Below, piece by piece: positions 52,122 through 61,783 of a DNA stretch of 64,000 bases (the stretch's first letter is position 1; each line of letters begins with the position of its first letter). The stretch spans positions 1-64,000 of the forward strand of contig NZ_JAGHRO010000008.1 of the NCBI RefSeq assembly GCF_017743735.1. The letters are read 5' to 3'. The stretch comes from Shimia sp. R9_2. GTDB taxonomy: Bacteria > Pseudomonadota > Alphaproteobacteria > Rhodobacterales > Rhodobacteraceae. A program made the position numbers and the translations under genes. The notes below the pieces were generated by a model. It saw only the letters and a program-made list of their open reading frames with translations. It ran no database searches and was not told the origin of the DNA.

Positions 52122-52682
52122 ATGAGCCTGCTTGCCCTGGATAGCCGTTGGCGCCGCCTGCATGATCCGGATTGGGTCAGCCCCAAGAGCGGGCGCAGTT
52201 TTGGCGGATTGATCGACATCGGCTATGACCATCCGGATCCCTGGCCGCATGGCGATTTGCAGGGCAGCGGGCAGGAGATTCTTGAGATTGGCGAAGACAA
52301 GCTCTCCGCCGATCTTTGCCGCTGTGACGGGCTGCGGTATGTGCGGGCGATGCTGGCGCTGCCGATCAGGGGCAGCGAAGAGGCTGTGCAATTTGCGGTC
52401 TGGGCGCATTTGGCGGATGCGGATTTCTACCGCTATCTCGACGATGCCACGGGCGAAACGCCCGGGTTTGAGGGCTGTGCCGCCTGGCTGATGAATGACA
52501 TCCCCGGCTTTGAAAGCGAGACCCCGCTTGAAGGCGCACTGATCGCGGGTGAGGCGCAGGAGCGGCCAAGGCTCAGCCTCAATGACGGGCCACTGGCAGA
52601 GGCGCAAAAGGCGGGAATCACCTTTGATGCCCTGCTGGATCTTTATGCGGCAACCGGCAACGACATTCGCCCAGACCTCTGA
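52122..52682 (+). CDS. DUF2199 family protein
   Basis: A 186-residue soluble acidic protein of the DUF2199 type. It has RSFGGLIDIGYDHPDPWPHGD, LPIRGSEEAVQFAVWAHLADADFYRYLD and FEGCAAWLMNDIPGF. Function unknown. It begins 7 bp after the purF stop, so it is cotranscribed, but that does not define its role. The 243 bp after it hold no feature I can name. Confidence 0.8.
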   Translation: MSLLALDSRWRRLHDPDWVSPKSGRSFGGLIDIGYDHPDPWPHGDLQGSGQEILEIGEDKLSADLCRCDGLRYVRAMLALPIRGSEEAVQFAVWAHLADADFYRYLDDATGETPGFEGCAAWLMNDIPGFESETPLEGALIAGEAQERPRLSLNDGPLAEAQKAGITFDALLDLYAATGNDIRPDL

Positions 52683-52925
52683 CAGATCCCCTCTCGGCGG
52701 CCTTGCCATGACGCCGCCTCACCTCAGGGTCGAACGGCGCAATTTACGCCTCAACCCAGACCAATCCTCCCTCCCCCGACTGGCTGAAATCCGCTTATTT
52801 TATTGGGCCATTCGCAGAGTCTCGGCGGCATTCAGCTTTCGTTAACCAACTTCCCGGTATTCAGCGGTGGCAGTCAGCGGAGCTATCTCTATAAGGCCGC
52901 CACCACTCACACACCGGGATAGCCC

Positions 52926-53183
52926 ATGACCTCCAGAACGCCTTCGCAGGTGGCCGAACAGGCCACACAGAGCGGTGTCTTGAAGAACCGATCTCGACTG
53001 ACGCTGATTGGCGTTATGGGATCACAAACGCGGCCGCGCGCTTTATTGATGACGCGCAGCGGCCGGACCTTGCGCGTGCAACCTGGGGATCGCACGCCAT
53101 CTGGCAAGGTGCTGGCGATTGACGCCCACAGCATCGTGCTCAACAGCGGGCATGGCGCGACACGGCTGTCGATGCCCAAATAG
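52926..53183 (+). CDS. Small hypothetical protein, possible PilP/GspC-like beta fold
   Basis: An 85-residue protein with no signal peptide. The core RALLMTRSGRTLRVQPGDRTPSGKVLAIDAHSIVLNSG is a predicted beta-rich segment with the gxxxrvxxGDxlpxgxVxxixxxxVxL pattern of the periplasmic HR domain of GspC/PilP proteins. It is too short for a full protein of that type and is not near secretion or pilus genes. It could be a free-standing domain. The ATG has no strong ribosome binding site. Confidence 0.65.
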   Translation: MTSRTPSQVAEQATQSGVLKNRSRLTLIGVMGSQTRPRALLMTRSGRTLRVQPGDRTPSGKVLAIDAHSIVLNSGHGATRLSMPK

Positions 53184-53267
53184 CGGTCAACCGAGGGGCA
53201 GCGCTGCGACATTGACGCCGGCGCTTGCCCCTTGACCTCACTGCCCATTGGCCGCATTCCAGTGGCT

Positions 53268-53942
53268 ATGACCGATACTCCAGTTTCCTCTGCGCCTTCG
53301 GGCGACAAGATCGCGCTGATCACCGGCGCGTCCCGTGGCCTTGGGGCCGCTTTCGCCGAAGCGCTTGCGCCGGATTATCACGTGGTTGCGGTGGCTCGCA
53401 CCACGGGCGCACTGGAAGAGCTGGATGACCGCATCCAGGCCAAGGGTGGTCAGGCCACGCTGGCGCCGATGGACATCACCAATGCCGATGCGATGGCGCA
53501 GCTGTGCCGCTCGATCCATGACCGTTGGGGCAAAGTGGACCTGTGGGTGCACACCGCAGCCCATGGCGCGCCGCTCACGCCCGCAGATCACATCGACGCC
53601 AAAGACTGGCAGAAATCCGTGGCGATCAATCTGGACGCTGTGGGGCGGTTGATCCCCTTCCTGAGCCCGCTTCTGGGCCACGCGGGCCATGCGGTGTTCT
53701 TTGACGATCCGCGTGCGGGCGAGAAGTTTTTTGGCTCTTATGGCGCCACCAAAGGTGCGCAGATCGCGCTGGCCAAGAGCTGGCAGGCGGAAACCGCAAA
53801 CATCGGACCGAAGGTTTCGATCCTCGCGCCCAAAGGCATGCCCACCGGCACGCGCGCCCGCTTCTTCCCCGGGGAAGACCGCGCAACGCTGGCCCATCCA
53901 CGCGATGAAGCGGCACGGCTGATGGCAGAGCTCGACCTCTGA
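53268..53942 (+). CDS. Short-chain dehydrogenase/reductase family oxidoreductase
   Basis: An SDR protein of 224 residues. The cofactor motif is ALITGASRGLGAAFAEAL near 16-33, and the NNAG-equivalent reads HTAAHGAP. The catalytic Ser/Tyr/Lys region is FGSYGATKGAQIALAKSW, with the YxxxK motif intact. ATG at 53268 fits the family; an in-frame start 12 codons upstream lacks support. Substrate unknown; some relatives are annotated in folate or fatty-acid contexts. Confidence 0.88.
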   Translation: MTDTPVSSAPSGDKIALITGASRGLGAAFAEALAPDYHVVAVARTTGALEELDDRIQAKGGQATLAPMDITNADAMAQLCRSIHDRWGKVDLWVHTAAHGAPLTPADHIDAKDWQKSVAINLDAVGRLIPFLSPLLGHAGHAVFFDDPRAGEKFFGSYGATKGAQIALAKSWQAETANIGPKVSILAPKGMPTGTRARFFPGEDRATLAHPRDEAARLMAELDL

Positions 53943-53979
53943 GCCTGCTGACATCGTAAAGCACACAACTTAAGTGTGA

Positions 53980-53999
53980 CGGTGATTCCCCAGTCACCG
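53980..53999. terminator. Weak terminator-like hairpin after the SDR gene
   Basis: A CGGTGA/TCACCG stem with an 8-nt loop lies 38 bp after the SDR stop, with an imperfect CACAC/GTGTG dyad just before it. There is no T-run. Confidence 0.3.
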
Positions 54000-54115
54000 C
54001 CCCTTGCGCCACATGGCAGACTGTGGCGCTTGCTCCGCCGTGGCAGCTCCACTAGACAGAAGCAAATCAGCAAGGTTCCGGCCTTGAGACGCGGCGAGAT
54101 TTGGGGGCAGGCACC

Positions 54116-54898
54116 ATGCGCATTCTCATCACAAATGACGACGGCATAAACGCGCCCGGCTTGGCCGTTTTGGAAAAGATCGCCAACGAGCTGGCCGGAG
54201 CAGAGGGCGAAGTCTGGTGTGTGGCACCGGCCTTTGAGCAATCCGGTGTCGGCCATTGCATCAGCTACACCCACCCCACCATGATCGCCAAAATGGGCGA
54301 GCGCCGCTTTGCCGCCGAGGGCAGCCCGGCGGACTGCGTGTTGGCCGGTGTGCATGATGTGATGAAAGAGGCGCAGCCCGATCTGATCCTCTCCGGCGTC
54401 AACCGGGGCAACAACTCAGCAGAAAACGCTCTTTATTCCGGCACGCTGGGCGCGGCCATTGAAGGGGCGCTGCAGGGCATCCCCTCCTTTGCGCTCTCCC
54501 AATTCCTGGGCCCGCAGAACTACACGGCAGAAGATCCGTTTGAGGCCGCAGGCCAGCATGGCGCTGATGTGCTGCGCAAGATCCTTGCCACCGAGGTGCC
54601 AAATGGCTCTGCCTACGGCCTGTTTTACAACATCAACTTTCCGCCCGTGCTGGCAGCGGATGTGAAAGGCGTGCGCGTAGTCGCGCAGGGGCTGCGACAG
54701 GACACCTGTTTCTCTGTGGAGCCACACACTTCGCCCTCCGGACGTCGCTTCCTCTGGGCCAAGGGCGGCAATCAGCAGGTCAAAACCGCAGAAAACACCG
54801 ACGCCGCTGTCAATCTGGACGGCTATATCTCTGTCACGCCGATGCGCGCCGATCTGACCGCGCATGACGCCCTGAAGGCATTGAAAGACATCGAATAA
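54116..54898 (+). CDS. surE: 5'/3'-nucleotidase SurE
   Basis: Divalent-metal nucleotidase of 260 residues. Metal ligands Asp8-Asp9 in [12 protein letters not shown], the active-site region [14 protein letters not shown], and [25 protein letters not shown] are conserved. The ATG at 54116 fits the family. The TAA stop overlaps the pcm ATG by one base (TAATG). The surE-pcm-nlpD order matches that of gammaproteobacteria. Confidence 0.95.
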   Translation: MRILITNDDGINAPGLAVLEKIANELAGAEGEVWCVAPAFEQSGVGHCISYTHPTMIAKMGERRFAAEGSPADCVLAGVHDVMKEAQPDLILSGVNRGNNSAENALYSGTLGAAIEGALQGIPSFALSQFLGPQNYTAEDPFEAAGQHGADVLRKILATEVPNGSAYGLFYNINFPPVLAADVKGVRVVAQGLRQDTCFSVEPHTSPSGRRFLWAKGGNQQVKTAENTDAAVNLDGYISVTPMRADLTAHDALKALKDIE

Positions 54899-55551
54899 TG
54901 GATCCGGACGCGCTTGCAGAACGCAAAATGCAGTTCCTCTTTGCGCTGCGCTCGCGCGGGGTGACGGACCCGGCGGTGCTTGGCGCGATGGAGGCCGTGG
55001 ACCGTGGCCCCTTTGTGCGCGGGCTATTTGCGGAGCGCGCCTATGAGGACACGCCGCTGCCGATTGCCTGCGGGCAGACCATTTCGCAGCCTTCTGTTGT
55101 GGGTCTGATGACACAGGCGCTGGAGGTCACCTCACGTGACAAGGTGCTCGAAGTGGGCACAGGCTCGGGCTATCAGGCAGCCATTCTGGCGCAGCTGGCG
55201 CGGCGGGTTTACACCGTGGACCGGCACAAGCGGCTGGTGCATGAGGCGCGTGGTGTGTTTGACGCCATGGGCATCGTGAACATCACCTCCTTGATCGGGG
55301 ACGGCAGCTTTGGCCTGCCCGATCAGGCGCCCTTTGATCGCATCATTGTCACCGCCGCAGCAGAGGACCCACCGGGCCCCCTCTTGGCGCAGCTCAAGAT
55401 CGGCGGTATCATGGTGGTGCCTGTCGGGCAGTCGGACGCGGTTCAGAGTTTGATCCGGGTGCGGCGCACTGAAGACGGGTTTGACTATGACGAGCTGCGG
55501 GCGGTGCGCTTTGTGCCTTTGCTGGAAGGTGTCGCCCGGGAAAACGATTGA
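54898..55551 (+). CDS. pcm: Protein-L-isoaspartate O-methyltransferase
   Basis: SAM-dependent repair methyltransferase of 217 residues. The SAM-binding motif is [19 protein letters not shown] near 83-101. The family motif around [18 protein letters not shown] is present, as is [11 protein letters not shown]. It repairs isoaspartyl damage in proteins. Translationally coupled to surE. Confidence 0.94.
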   Translation: MDPDALAERKMQFLFALRSRGVTDPAVLGAMEAVDRGPFVRGLFAERAYEDTPLPIACGQTISQPSVVGLMTQALEVTSRDKVLEVGTGSGYQAAILAQLARRVYTVDRHKRLVHEARGVFDAMGIVNITSLIGDGSFGLPDQAPFDRIIVTAAAEDPPGPLLAQLKIGGIMVVPVGQSDAVQSLIRVRRTEDGFDYDELRAVRFVPLLEGVAREND

Positions 55552-55677
55552 TTTTTCAGGGCTTTCCCCTTGGCAAAGGGGGCGGCGTCGCCCATCTGGG
55601 CAGCAATGTAGTAAACAGAACCAAAGCGGTCATGGCATCAGACCCCTTCGCAAGGGACCGCACGTGAGGATATCGAG

Positions 55678-56895
55678 ATGGTTTTTTCGCAAGCAAAGCG
55701 CACCCGCTTTATCAGCGCAGGACTTGCCCTGAGCGTGTTGGCCGCCTGTGAAGGCGGGTTTGACTATGATCTGCGGGGCGATGCGGCGGGCAGTGCGCTG
55801 GACACCTCGGATGCGGCGCTGACCGCCACCTCCAAGCGCCCCAACCCCGACAACCGCGGTGTGATCTCCTATCCGAATTATCAGGTGGCTGTGGCCCAGC
55901 GGGACGACACCTTGCAGGATGTGTCTGCGCGTGTGGGCATTCCGGTCGCGGAGCTCAGCCGCACCAATGGCATCGCGCCAGACGTGAAACTGCGTCAGGA
56001 TGAGGTGATTGTGCTGCCCTACCGTGTGGCCGAGCCGTCACCCGCCACGGGGGGCACCGGCGTGATCGTGCCTCCGGGCGGCGTGGATATTGCCGCGCTG
56101 GCTGGTGGGGCGATTGAAAGCGCCAACACCACCGAAGTTCAGACCAGTTCGCTTGCCCCCGCAGCGGCCCCGGTCACAACCCCATCGGAAAACGCTCAGA
56201 CCGGGCTTGAGCCGGTGCGCCATAAGGTGAAGCGCGGGGAGACCGCCTTCACCATCGCGCGCCTTTACAATGTGTCCGTGCGCTCGCTGGCGGAATGGAA
56301 CGGGTTGGGCAGCGACTTCACCATTCGCGAAAACCAGATCCTGCTGATCCCGCCAGCCGATCCAAGTGCCGCTGCGCCCGCACCGGCTACAGTGTCGACC
56401 GTGGCGACCACCAAACCGGGAGAAGGCTCCCCCACCCCGACACCGCCAAGCGCGTCCAAACCGCTGCCAGATGATGCGACCGCCGCGAAGGTTGCCGCAG
56501 CGCCAAAACCTGAAAGCCCGGATCTGGGCGCACAGCAGAGCGCGTCACAGGCCGCGATGGGCTATCCGGTGTCCGGCAAGATCATCCGCCCCTATGCCAA
56601 GGGCAAGAACAACGGGATCGACATCGCAGGGGATGCGGGTGCGCCGGTCTTGGCGGCCGCAGACGGCAAAGTGGCGGCGATCACCACGGATGCGGATGAT
56701 GTGACCATTCTGGTGGTGCGCCACCCCAACAACCTGATGACGGTCTATTACAACGTTGCCGACGTGAAAGTGTCCAAAGGCACCAATGTGAAACGCGGAC
56801 AGCCCATGGCGCAGTTGCCCGAGGAAAATGCCTTTGTGCATTTTGAGGTGCGTGATGGTTTTGACAGCGTGGACCCGGCGCCTTACCTGAAATAA
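55678..56895 (+). CDS. nlpD: NlpD-like LysM and LytM (M23) lipoprotein
   Basis: A 405-residue lipoprotein with lipobox LSVLAAC (Cys about residue 24). Two LysM domains (about 60-115 and 179-225) bind peptidoglycan, joined by Pro/Ala-rich linkers. The C-terminal M23 domain reads GIDIAGDAGAPVLAAADGKV and FVHFEVRDG. The first metal ligand of the HxxxD motif is Asn and the HxH motif has lost its first His, so it is probably catalytically dead, as in Escherichia coli NlpD, which activates an amidase. rpoS does not follow, as expected for alphaproteobacteria. Confidence 0.9.
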   Translation: MVFSQAKRTRFISAGLALSVLAACEGGFDYDLRGDAAGSALDTSDAALTATSKRPNPDNRGVISYPNYQVAVAQRDDTLQDVSARVGIPVAELSRTNGIAPDVKLRQDEVIVLPYRVAEPSPATGGTGVIVPPGGVDIAALAGGAIESANTTEVQTSSLAPAAAPVTTPSENAQTGLEPVRHKVKRGETAFTIARLYNVSVRSLAEWNGLGSDFTIRENQILLIPPADPSAAAPAPATVSTVATTKPGEGSPTPTPPSASKPLPDDATAAKVAAAPKPESPDLGAQQSASQAAMGYPVSGKIIRPYAKGKNNGIDIAGDAGAPVLAAADGKVAAITTDADDVTILVVRHPNNLMTVYYNVADVKVSKGTNVKRGQPMAQLPEENAFVHFEVRDGFDSVDPAPYLK

Positions 56896-56976
56896 GCCGC
56901 CGAGAGATTGAGCTTGGTTGCGGGGCTGTTTTTAGGCCAGCGCAGCCGAGCCGCGCGCAACACAGGTGCGCGCAGG

Positions 56977-57036
56977 GAGGGCGCTGCCCTCGTCACAACC
57001 GAGTTGTGACTTCACCCGGGATATTTGGCAAATGAG
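56977..57036 (+). repeat. REP-like intergenic element, copy 2
   Basis: A GAGGGC/GCCCTC hairpin (56977-56991) is followed by a perfect GTCACAAC/GTTGTGAC hairpin (56992-57010) and then CCCGGGATATTTGGCA (57015-57030). It lies between the convergent nlpD and DUF815 genes. Confidence 0.65.
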
Positions 57037-57066
57037 AAGCGCTGGCGGCACAGGCCGCCGTGTGCC

Positions 57067-57906
57067 TTACACTTTGACGCCTTCGCGGCCCGCGAGATCG
57101 AGGAAGAACTGCCAGGCGACGCGGCCGGAGCGGGCGCCGCGGGTGGCTTGCCATTCGATGGCCTCCGCGCGCAGGCGCTCTGGATCGACTGAGACGCCGT
57201 GGGCGGCGCAGTAGCCGTCGATCATCGCGAGGTAGTCATCCTGCGAACAGGGGTGGAAGCCGAGCCAGAGGCCGAAACGGTCTGAGAGGGAGACTTTCTC
57301 CTCCACCGCTTCAGACGGGTTGATGGCGCTGGAGCGTTCGTTCTCGATCATGTCGCGCGGCATCAGGTGGCGGCGGTTGGAGGTGGCGTAGAAGACCACA
57401 TTGTCCGGACGCCCTTCAATGCCACCATCCAGCACCGCTTTGAGCGATTTATAGTGCTGGTCATCATGGCTGAAGCTGAGGTCGTCACAGAACAGAAGAA
57501 AGCGCTCGGAGCTGGCGCGCAGCAGGTTCAGAAGCCGCGCAACAGAGGGCAGGTCTTCGCGTTGCAGCTCGACGATTTTGAGCGCGTGGCCTTCTGAGAG
57601 CACCTGCGCATGCACGGCTTTGACAATGGAGGATTTGCCCATGCCGCGCGCGCCCCAGAGCAGCGCGTTGTTGGCCGGCAATCCGCGCGCAAACTGGCGG
57701 GTGTTTTCCAGAAGCGTGTCGCGGGAGCGGTCAACACCCACAAGCAGATCGAGAGACACGCGGTTGATCTCCGGAACCGGTTCCAGCCGGTCGGGATCCA
57801 CATGCCAGACAAACCCATCCGCAGCAGCGAAATCCGGCGCGGCCAGCGGCGCGGGGTACAGGCGCTCAAGCGCTTCGGCGATGCGGGTCAAAGTGGTGTC
57901 ATCCAT
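57067..57906 (-). CDS. DUF815 family AAA ATPase
   Basis: A 279-residue P-loop ATPase of the DUF815 family. Walker A is ALLWGARGMGKSSIVKA near 81-97, Walker B FLLFCDDLSF near 135-144, and a sensor-like NVVFYATSNRRHLMPRD follows. An SLSDRFGLWLGFHPC motif is family-typical. Cellular role undefined. Monocistronic upstream of the convergent nlpD gene; its ATG lies 117 bp after the tatC stop. Confidence 0.9.
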   Translation of the reverse strand: MDDTTLTRIAEALERLYPAPLAAPDFAAADGFVWHVDPDRLEPVPEINRVSLDLLVGVDRSRDTLLENTRQFARGLPANNALLWGARGMGKSSIVKAVHAQVLSEGHALKIVELQREDLPSVARLLNLLRASSERFLLFCDDLSFSHDDQHYKSLKAVLDGGIEGRPDNVVFYATSNRRHLMPRDMIENERSSAINPSEAVEEKVSLSDRFGLWLGFHPCSQDDYLAMIDGYCAAHGVSVDPERLRAEAIEWQATRGARSGRVAWQFFLDLAGREGVKV

Positions 57907-57978
57907 GGCGGGCCTCCGGTGTTGCTGTTGTTACAGACCATTTTCTTTGCGCAACAACAAGGGGATGACACAAAGGAA

Positions 57979-58003
57979 AAACGCGCCCGATTGGGGCGCG
58001 TTT
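57979..58003 (-). terminator. Intrinsic terminator of the tat operon
   Basis: An AACGCGCCC/GGGGCGCGTT-type stem with a GATT loop lies 20 bp after the tatC stop. On the minus strand it runs into a T-run. Confidence 0.85.
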
Positions 58004-58023
58004 CTAAAAGGTCATCGTGAGCT

Positions 58024-58959
58024 CTATTTGGTGTCGATGTCGGCGAGATCTTCGGCCTCTTCGTCATCCTCAAAATAGACGCCCTCTTCTTTGAGCTTGG
58101 CGATGCGCTGTTTGTCCACACGGCGCACAAGGAAGATCGAGATCTCATAGAGACCGTAGACCACTGTGAAGAGGATCAGCTGTGTCACCACATCCGGCGG
58201 CGTGACCAGTGCGGCCAGCACAAGGATGCCAACCATGGCGTATTTGCGCACGGAGGCGAGCCCATCGGCGCTGACCAGACCGGCCTTGCCCATCAGGGTG
58301 AGCAGCACCGGAAGCTGGAAACACAGGCCAAAGGCCATGATGAATTTCAGCGTGATATCAAGGCTTTCATTGACCTTGCCAAAGAAGGTGATCTGCACGC
58401 CTTCTTCTGCCTGTGGGGCAGCGGCGGCCACGGTGCCGGGCACATCCTCAACCGCAGGCGCCATCAGATTGGCAAAGACGGACGCCACATCGGCAAAACC
58501 CAGAAAAAACTGCATCGCCAGCGGGGTCACGACCAATTGGGCAAAGGTTGCGCCCAGAAGGAACATGAAAGGCGAGGCGATCATGAAAGGCAGAAACGCG
58601 CCGCGTTCGCTTTTGTAGAGGCCAGGGGCCACAAAGCGCCAGAGCTGGTAGCCGATCACCGGGAAGGCCAGAGCAAAGCCGCCAACCATGGAGATGCGGA
58701 ACAGGGTGAACAGATATTCCTGCGGGGAAGTGAACTGCAATGTGGGGGACGGATCGCCCAGATCCCGCAGCACATCGACAATGGGTGCCACAAGGAAATG
58801 CAGCACGTGTTCGGCAATGAACTGCCCGCCAATCGGCACAAAGAAGAAGCTGATCGCCACGATGAAGGCGAGCACGGAGCGGATCAGCCGCGTGCGCAGC
58901 TCCGCCAGATGCTCGATCAGCGGGGCGGAGCTGTCGTCAATCTCGTCAGTGTTGCTCAT
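58024..58959 (-). CDS. tatC: Sec-independent protein translocase TatC
   Basis: A 311-residue multi-spanning receptor for twin-arginine substrates. The N-terminus has the conserved LIEHLAELRTRLIRS (about 14-28), then six TM helices, including the FALAFPVIGYQLWRFVAPGLYKSER region between TM2 and TM3. A charged cytoplasmic tail extends the C-terminus. The start overlaps the tatB stop (ATGA). Relevant to export of cofactor-loaded enzymes. Confidence 0.95.
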   Translation of the reverse strand: MSNTDEIDDSSAPLIEHLAELRTRLIRSVLAFIVAISFFFVPIGGQFIAEHVLHFLVAPIVDVLRDLGDPSPTLQFTSPQEYLFTLFRISMVGGFALAFPVIGYQLWRFVAPGLYKSERGAFLPFMIASPFMFLLGATFAQLVVTPLAMQFFLGFADVASVFANLMAPAVEDVPGTVAAAAPQAEEGVQITFFGKVNESLDITLKFIMAFGLCFQLPVLLTLMGKAGLVSADGLASVRKYAMVGILVLAALVTPPDVVTQLILFTVVYGLYEISIFLVRRVDKQRIAKLKEEGVYFEDDEEAEDLADIDTK

Positions 58960-59450
58960 GCATCATCCTTTTTGGGCGCGGTCCCGCTGTCTGACGCGCC
59001 TGCGTCAGAGGACCCAGTGGCCTCTGCGGCAGCTTTCTCGGCAGCTTCCTTGTCGAGACGCGCCTGCGCCATCTCCGCCGATTTCTGACGGATCTTCTCC
59101 GCAGCCTCCGCACGCTCTTTGGACAGGCGTGTGGTTTCGGCCCCCGGCTCGTAGCTCATGGAGCGTTTCACCTCATTGGCGCTGTCCGCAAAGGCATCGC
59201 TGGCCGCTTTGAGCGGATTGGACACTTTGTTGAGCCCGTCAGTGGCGCCTTTGATGGTGTCGGTGACGTCTTTGACGCCCGCCTGATCAGCGGCCTGGTT
59301 CATGGCGGAGGAAAACTCGCGCGCCATGCCCTTGGCCTTGCCGACAAAGCGGCCCACAGAGCGGAACAGAACCGGCAGATCCTTGGGCCCGACCACGATC
59401 AACGCGACAACGCCAATGACCAGGAGCTCTGGCAAACCCAAATCAAACAT
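58956..59450 (-). CDS. tatB: Sec-independent protein translocase TatB
   Basis: A 164-residue single-TM protein (MFDLGLPELLVIGVVALIVVGPKDLP) with an amphipathic helix and a long Ala/Lys/Glu-rich C-terminal region. The Pro-Glu (PE) in the TM and GPKDLP hinge are typical for TatB. 17 bp after tatA. Confidence 0.93.
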   Translation of the reverse strand: MFDLGLPELLVIGVVALIVVGPKDLPVLFRSVGRFVGKAKGMAREFSSAMNQAADQAGVKDVTDTIKGATDGLNKVSNPLKAASDAFADSANEVKRSMSYEPGAETTRLSKERAEAAEKIRQKSAEMAQARLDKEAAEKAAAEATGSSDAGASDSGTAPKKDDA

Positions 59451-59467
59451 ATTGGATTGGCCTCAGA

Positions 59468-59686
59468 TCAGACTTTGTCTTTGTCGTCAGATGGGGTCAC
59501 GTCTTTGGCGGCATCTGCGGCGTCTTCTTCCAGCTCCTGCTGGCCTTCGTTGATGCCTTTCTTGAACGAGGTGATGCCTTTGCCAACTTCGCCCATCAGG
59601 CCGCTGATCTTGCCGCGACCAAACAGCACCAGAACCACAACCGCGATCAGCAGAATGCCGGGCAGACCGATGTTTCCAATACCCAT
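59468..59686 (-). CDS. tatA: Sec-independent protein translocase TatA
   Basis: A 72-residue pore-forming Tat component: a short TM ([17 protein letters not shown]), [23 protein letters not shown] hinge and amphipathic helix, then an acidic tail. First gene of tatABC. AGGAGAG-type ribosome binding site precedes the ATG. Confidence 0.94.
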   Translation of the reverse strand: MGIGNIGLPGILLIAVVVLVLFGRGKISGLMGEVGKGITSFKKGINEGQQELEEDAADAAKDVTPSDDKDKV

Positions 59687-59873
59687 GATGTCTCTCCTTC
59701 TTGGTGGGGCGTTGGCCCCGAATGTAGTGATCTGCCTTTTACCTACCCCCTGAGCCGCCCCCCGAAAAGGCGAGCGCGGGTGTAAATCCGGTCAAATCGC
59801 GGGTTTTCCCCGCTCCATTTGTCACTACTCTGTCAGTTGTCTGTTTGAAGGCAGAAATTGAGAGAATCATCCC

Positions 59874-60542
59874 ATGGGAACCTCGGAAAATCGTGCTGAC
59901 CGGCTGATGTCACTGATGGAGATGCTGCGCGATGGGCAGATGCATCGGGCGGAGGATTTGGCGAGAGCACTTGGGGTCTCTTTGCGCACGGTCTATCGCG
60001 ATATGAAAACGCTGATGGGGAGTGGCGTGGCGATTGAGGGCGCGCGTGGCACAGGATACCGGGCGCAGGCAGCGCTGACCCTGCCGCCTCTGAACCTGAC
60101 AGAGGCGGAGCTTGAGGCGCTGCATATCGGGCTTGCGGTGGTGGGCACCGGCATGGAGGGGGAGCTGCGGGATGCGGCGGAAAGCCTGAGCGCCAAGATC
60201 GACGCCATGTTGCCAGAAGAGGTGGGCGGGGTGACGCAGGGCTTTGGTTTTGCGAGCTATCCCTTTGATGTGAGTGCGCGGGCGTTGCGCCATCTGGAGC
60301 CGCTACGCACCGCGATCCGGGGCAAACAGAAGCTGCATGTGCGCACCTCTGAAAGCGCGCGGGATGTGCGGCCCTTGAAGCTGAGCTATTGGGGGCGGGT
60401 CTGGGTGTTGGCGGTTTGGGATGAAACCGGCAATGGCTTTGCGGAGCTGCGCGTGGATCAGATCACGGAGATCACGCCCCTGCCCGGCCTATTTGTGGAG
60501 GAGCCGGGGAAGAGTCTGCGGGACTTTGAGGCGCAGAGCTAG
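59874..60542 (+). CDS. HTH/WYL-type transcriptional regulator (YafY-like)
   Basis: A 222-residue DNA-binding protein. The N-terminal DeoR-like helix-turn-helix (RADRLMSLMEMLRDG... LGVSLRTVYRDMKTL, about 8-48) is followed by a WYL-type domain (PLKLSYWGRVWVLAVWDETGN, about 161-181) in which the YxxxxG sensor motif is partly conserved. No adjacent target gene is obvious; it is divergent from tatABC and convergent with an ABC ATPase. Confidence 0.88.
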   Translation: MGTSENRADRLMSLMEMLRDGQMHRAEDLARALGVSLRTVYRDMKTLMGSGVAIEGARGTGYRAQAALTLPPLNLTEAELEALHIGLAVVGTGMEGELRDAAESLSAKIDAMLPEEVGGVTQGFGFASYPFDVSARALRHLEPLRTAIRGKQKLHVRTSESARDVRPLKLSYWGRVWVLAVWDETGNGFAELRVDQITEITPLPGLFVEEPGKSLRDFEAQS

Positions 60543-60544
60543 GC

Positions 60545-60620
60545 AAGGGGCCAGCCCCTTCTTGGCTACGCCAATTCATCTCCAGCGTATTTGGCCCGGA
60601 GTATTTTTGGCAGAAAGACG
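60545..60620 (+). repeat. REP-like intergenic element, copy 3
   Basis: An AAGGGGC/GCCCCTT hairpin (60545-60560) sits directly after the regulator stop. CCCGGAGTATTTTTGGCA follows at 60595-60612, matching copies 1 and 2. It lies between convergent genes. Confidence 0.65.
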
Positions 60621-60633
60621 TGGGCCGCGCCGT

Positions 60634-61764
60634 TCAGGCTTCCGCCGGGAACACGAAGCAGCGGTCACGGCGGATGGTGAGCCAGAGCGCCGTGCCTTCT
60701 TTGGGCAGGAAGACATTGGGCACGGTGACCTTCAGATTCGAAGCATCGTGATCCATTTTGAACTCAACAAGGCTTTCGTTCCCCATGAAACGCGCACGAG
60801 TGACAACTCCGCGCGCCGCAACGCCGTCTGAGGGCGTGGGCAGCGGGCCGCGGCCAGCGCGGTCAAAATCCAGTTTCAGGTGCTGCGGGCGGATCACGAT
60901 TTCAACCGGAGCGCCATCCTCCAGACCGGGGGTCAGGAATTGGCCGAAAGGCGTGTCTGTCAGCGCGCCGTTGCTGGTGGAGCGGATCACATTGATGTCG
61001 CTGAAAAAGGCGACGGCTTGCTTGTCCACGGGGGCGTTGTAGATGTTGTAGGGGGCGCCTTGCTGCACAATTTTGCCGTTGCGCATGAGGGCAATTTCGT
61101 CGGCCATGCGCATGGCTTCTTCCGGCTCATGGGTGACGAGCAGGACAGCGGTGTCTTCTTCTTTCAAGACAGCGAGGGTTTCGTCGCGGATGCCGTCGCG
61201 CAGGCGGTTATCAAGGCCTGAGAACGGCTCATCCATCAGCATGATGCGCGGGCGCGGGGCGAGTGCGCGGGCCAAGGCGATGCGCTGTTGTTCGCCGCCC
61301 GACAGCATGTGCGGGAATTTGTCGATGGCCCAGCCCAGATTGACCTTGGCCAGAAGCTCCCCGACGCGCGCGCGTTTGGCGTCGCGGCTGCCTTTCAGGC
61401 CAAAGGCGACGTTGTCAGCCACCGAGAGATGCGGAAAGAGGGCAAAGTCCTGAAACATCAGGCCGATCTGGCGGCGCTCCGGCGGGACGCGGAAAACCGT
61501 GTCACAGATCAGATTGCCGTCCACATAAATCTCGCCGCTGTCCTGCATGTCCACTCCGGCGATCATGCGCAGGGTGGTGGATTTGCCGCAGCCCGAGGGA
61601 CCGAGCAGGCAGGTCACCTGCCCCGAATGCAGGGACAGGGAGACGTCGTCCACCACCTGACGGCTGCCAAAACGGCGGCGTAGGTTGCGGATTTCAAGAC
61701 GGGGTTTGGGAGTTTCGATCTGCGACTGCACCTGTGGCCTCTTGCGATCCCCGAGAGTTTCCAT
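60634..61764 (-). CDS. ABC transporter ATP-binding protein (FbpC/PotA-like)
   Basis: A 376-residue import-type ATPase. Walker A GPSGCGKSTT near 55-64, Q-loop LMFQDFALFPHLSVADNVAF, signature MLSGGEQQRIALARALAPRP, Walker B IMLMDEPFSGLD and switch His in LLVTHEPEEAM. The C-terminal TOBE regulatory domain (about 290-375) contains IVIRPQHLKLDF. It resembles ATPases of iron(III) or polyamine importers, but no permease or binding protein is encoded beside it. Confidence 0.9.
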   Translation of the reverse strand: METLGDRKRPQVQSQIETPKPRLEIRNLRRRFGSRQVVDDVSLSLHSGQVTCLLGPSGCGKSTTLRMIAGVDMQDSGEIYVDGNLICDTVFRVPPERRQIGLMFQDFALFPHLSVADNVAFGLKGSRDAKRARVGELLAKVNLGWAIDKFPHMLSGGEQQRIALARALAPRPRIMLMDEPFSGLDNRLRDGIRDETLAVLKEEDTAVLLVTHEPEEAMRMADEIALMRNGKIVQQGAPYNIYNAPVDKQAVAFFSDINVIRSTSNGALTDTPFGQFLTPGLEDGAPVEIVIRPQHLKLDFDRAGRGPLPTPSDGVAARGVVTRARFMGNESLVEFKMDHDASNLKVTVPNVFLPKEGTALWLTIRRDRCFVFPAEA

Positions 61765-61783
61765 CGGGTTTCGCGCAGATGTA

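Noticed and set aside
50549-52219. 556-codon minus-strand frame
   Set aside because: Antisense of purF, which has complete catalytic motifs.
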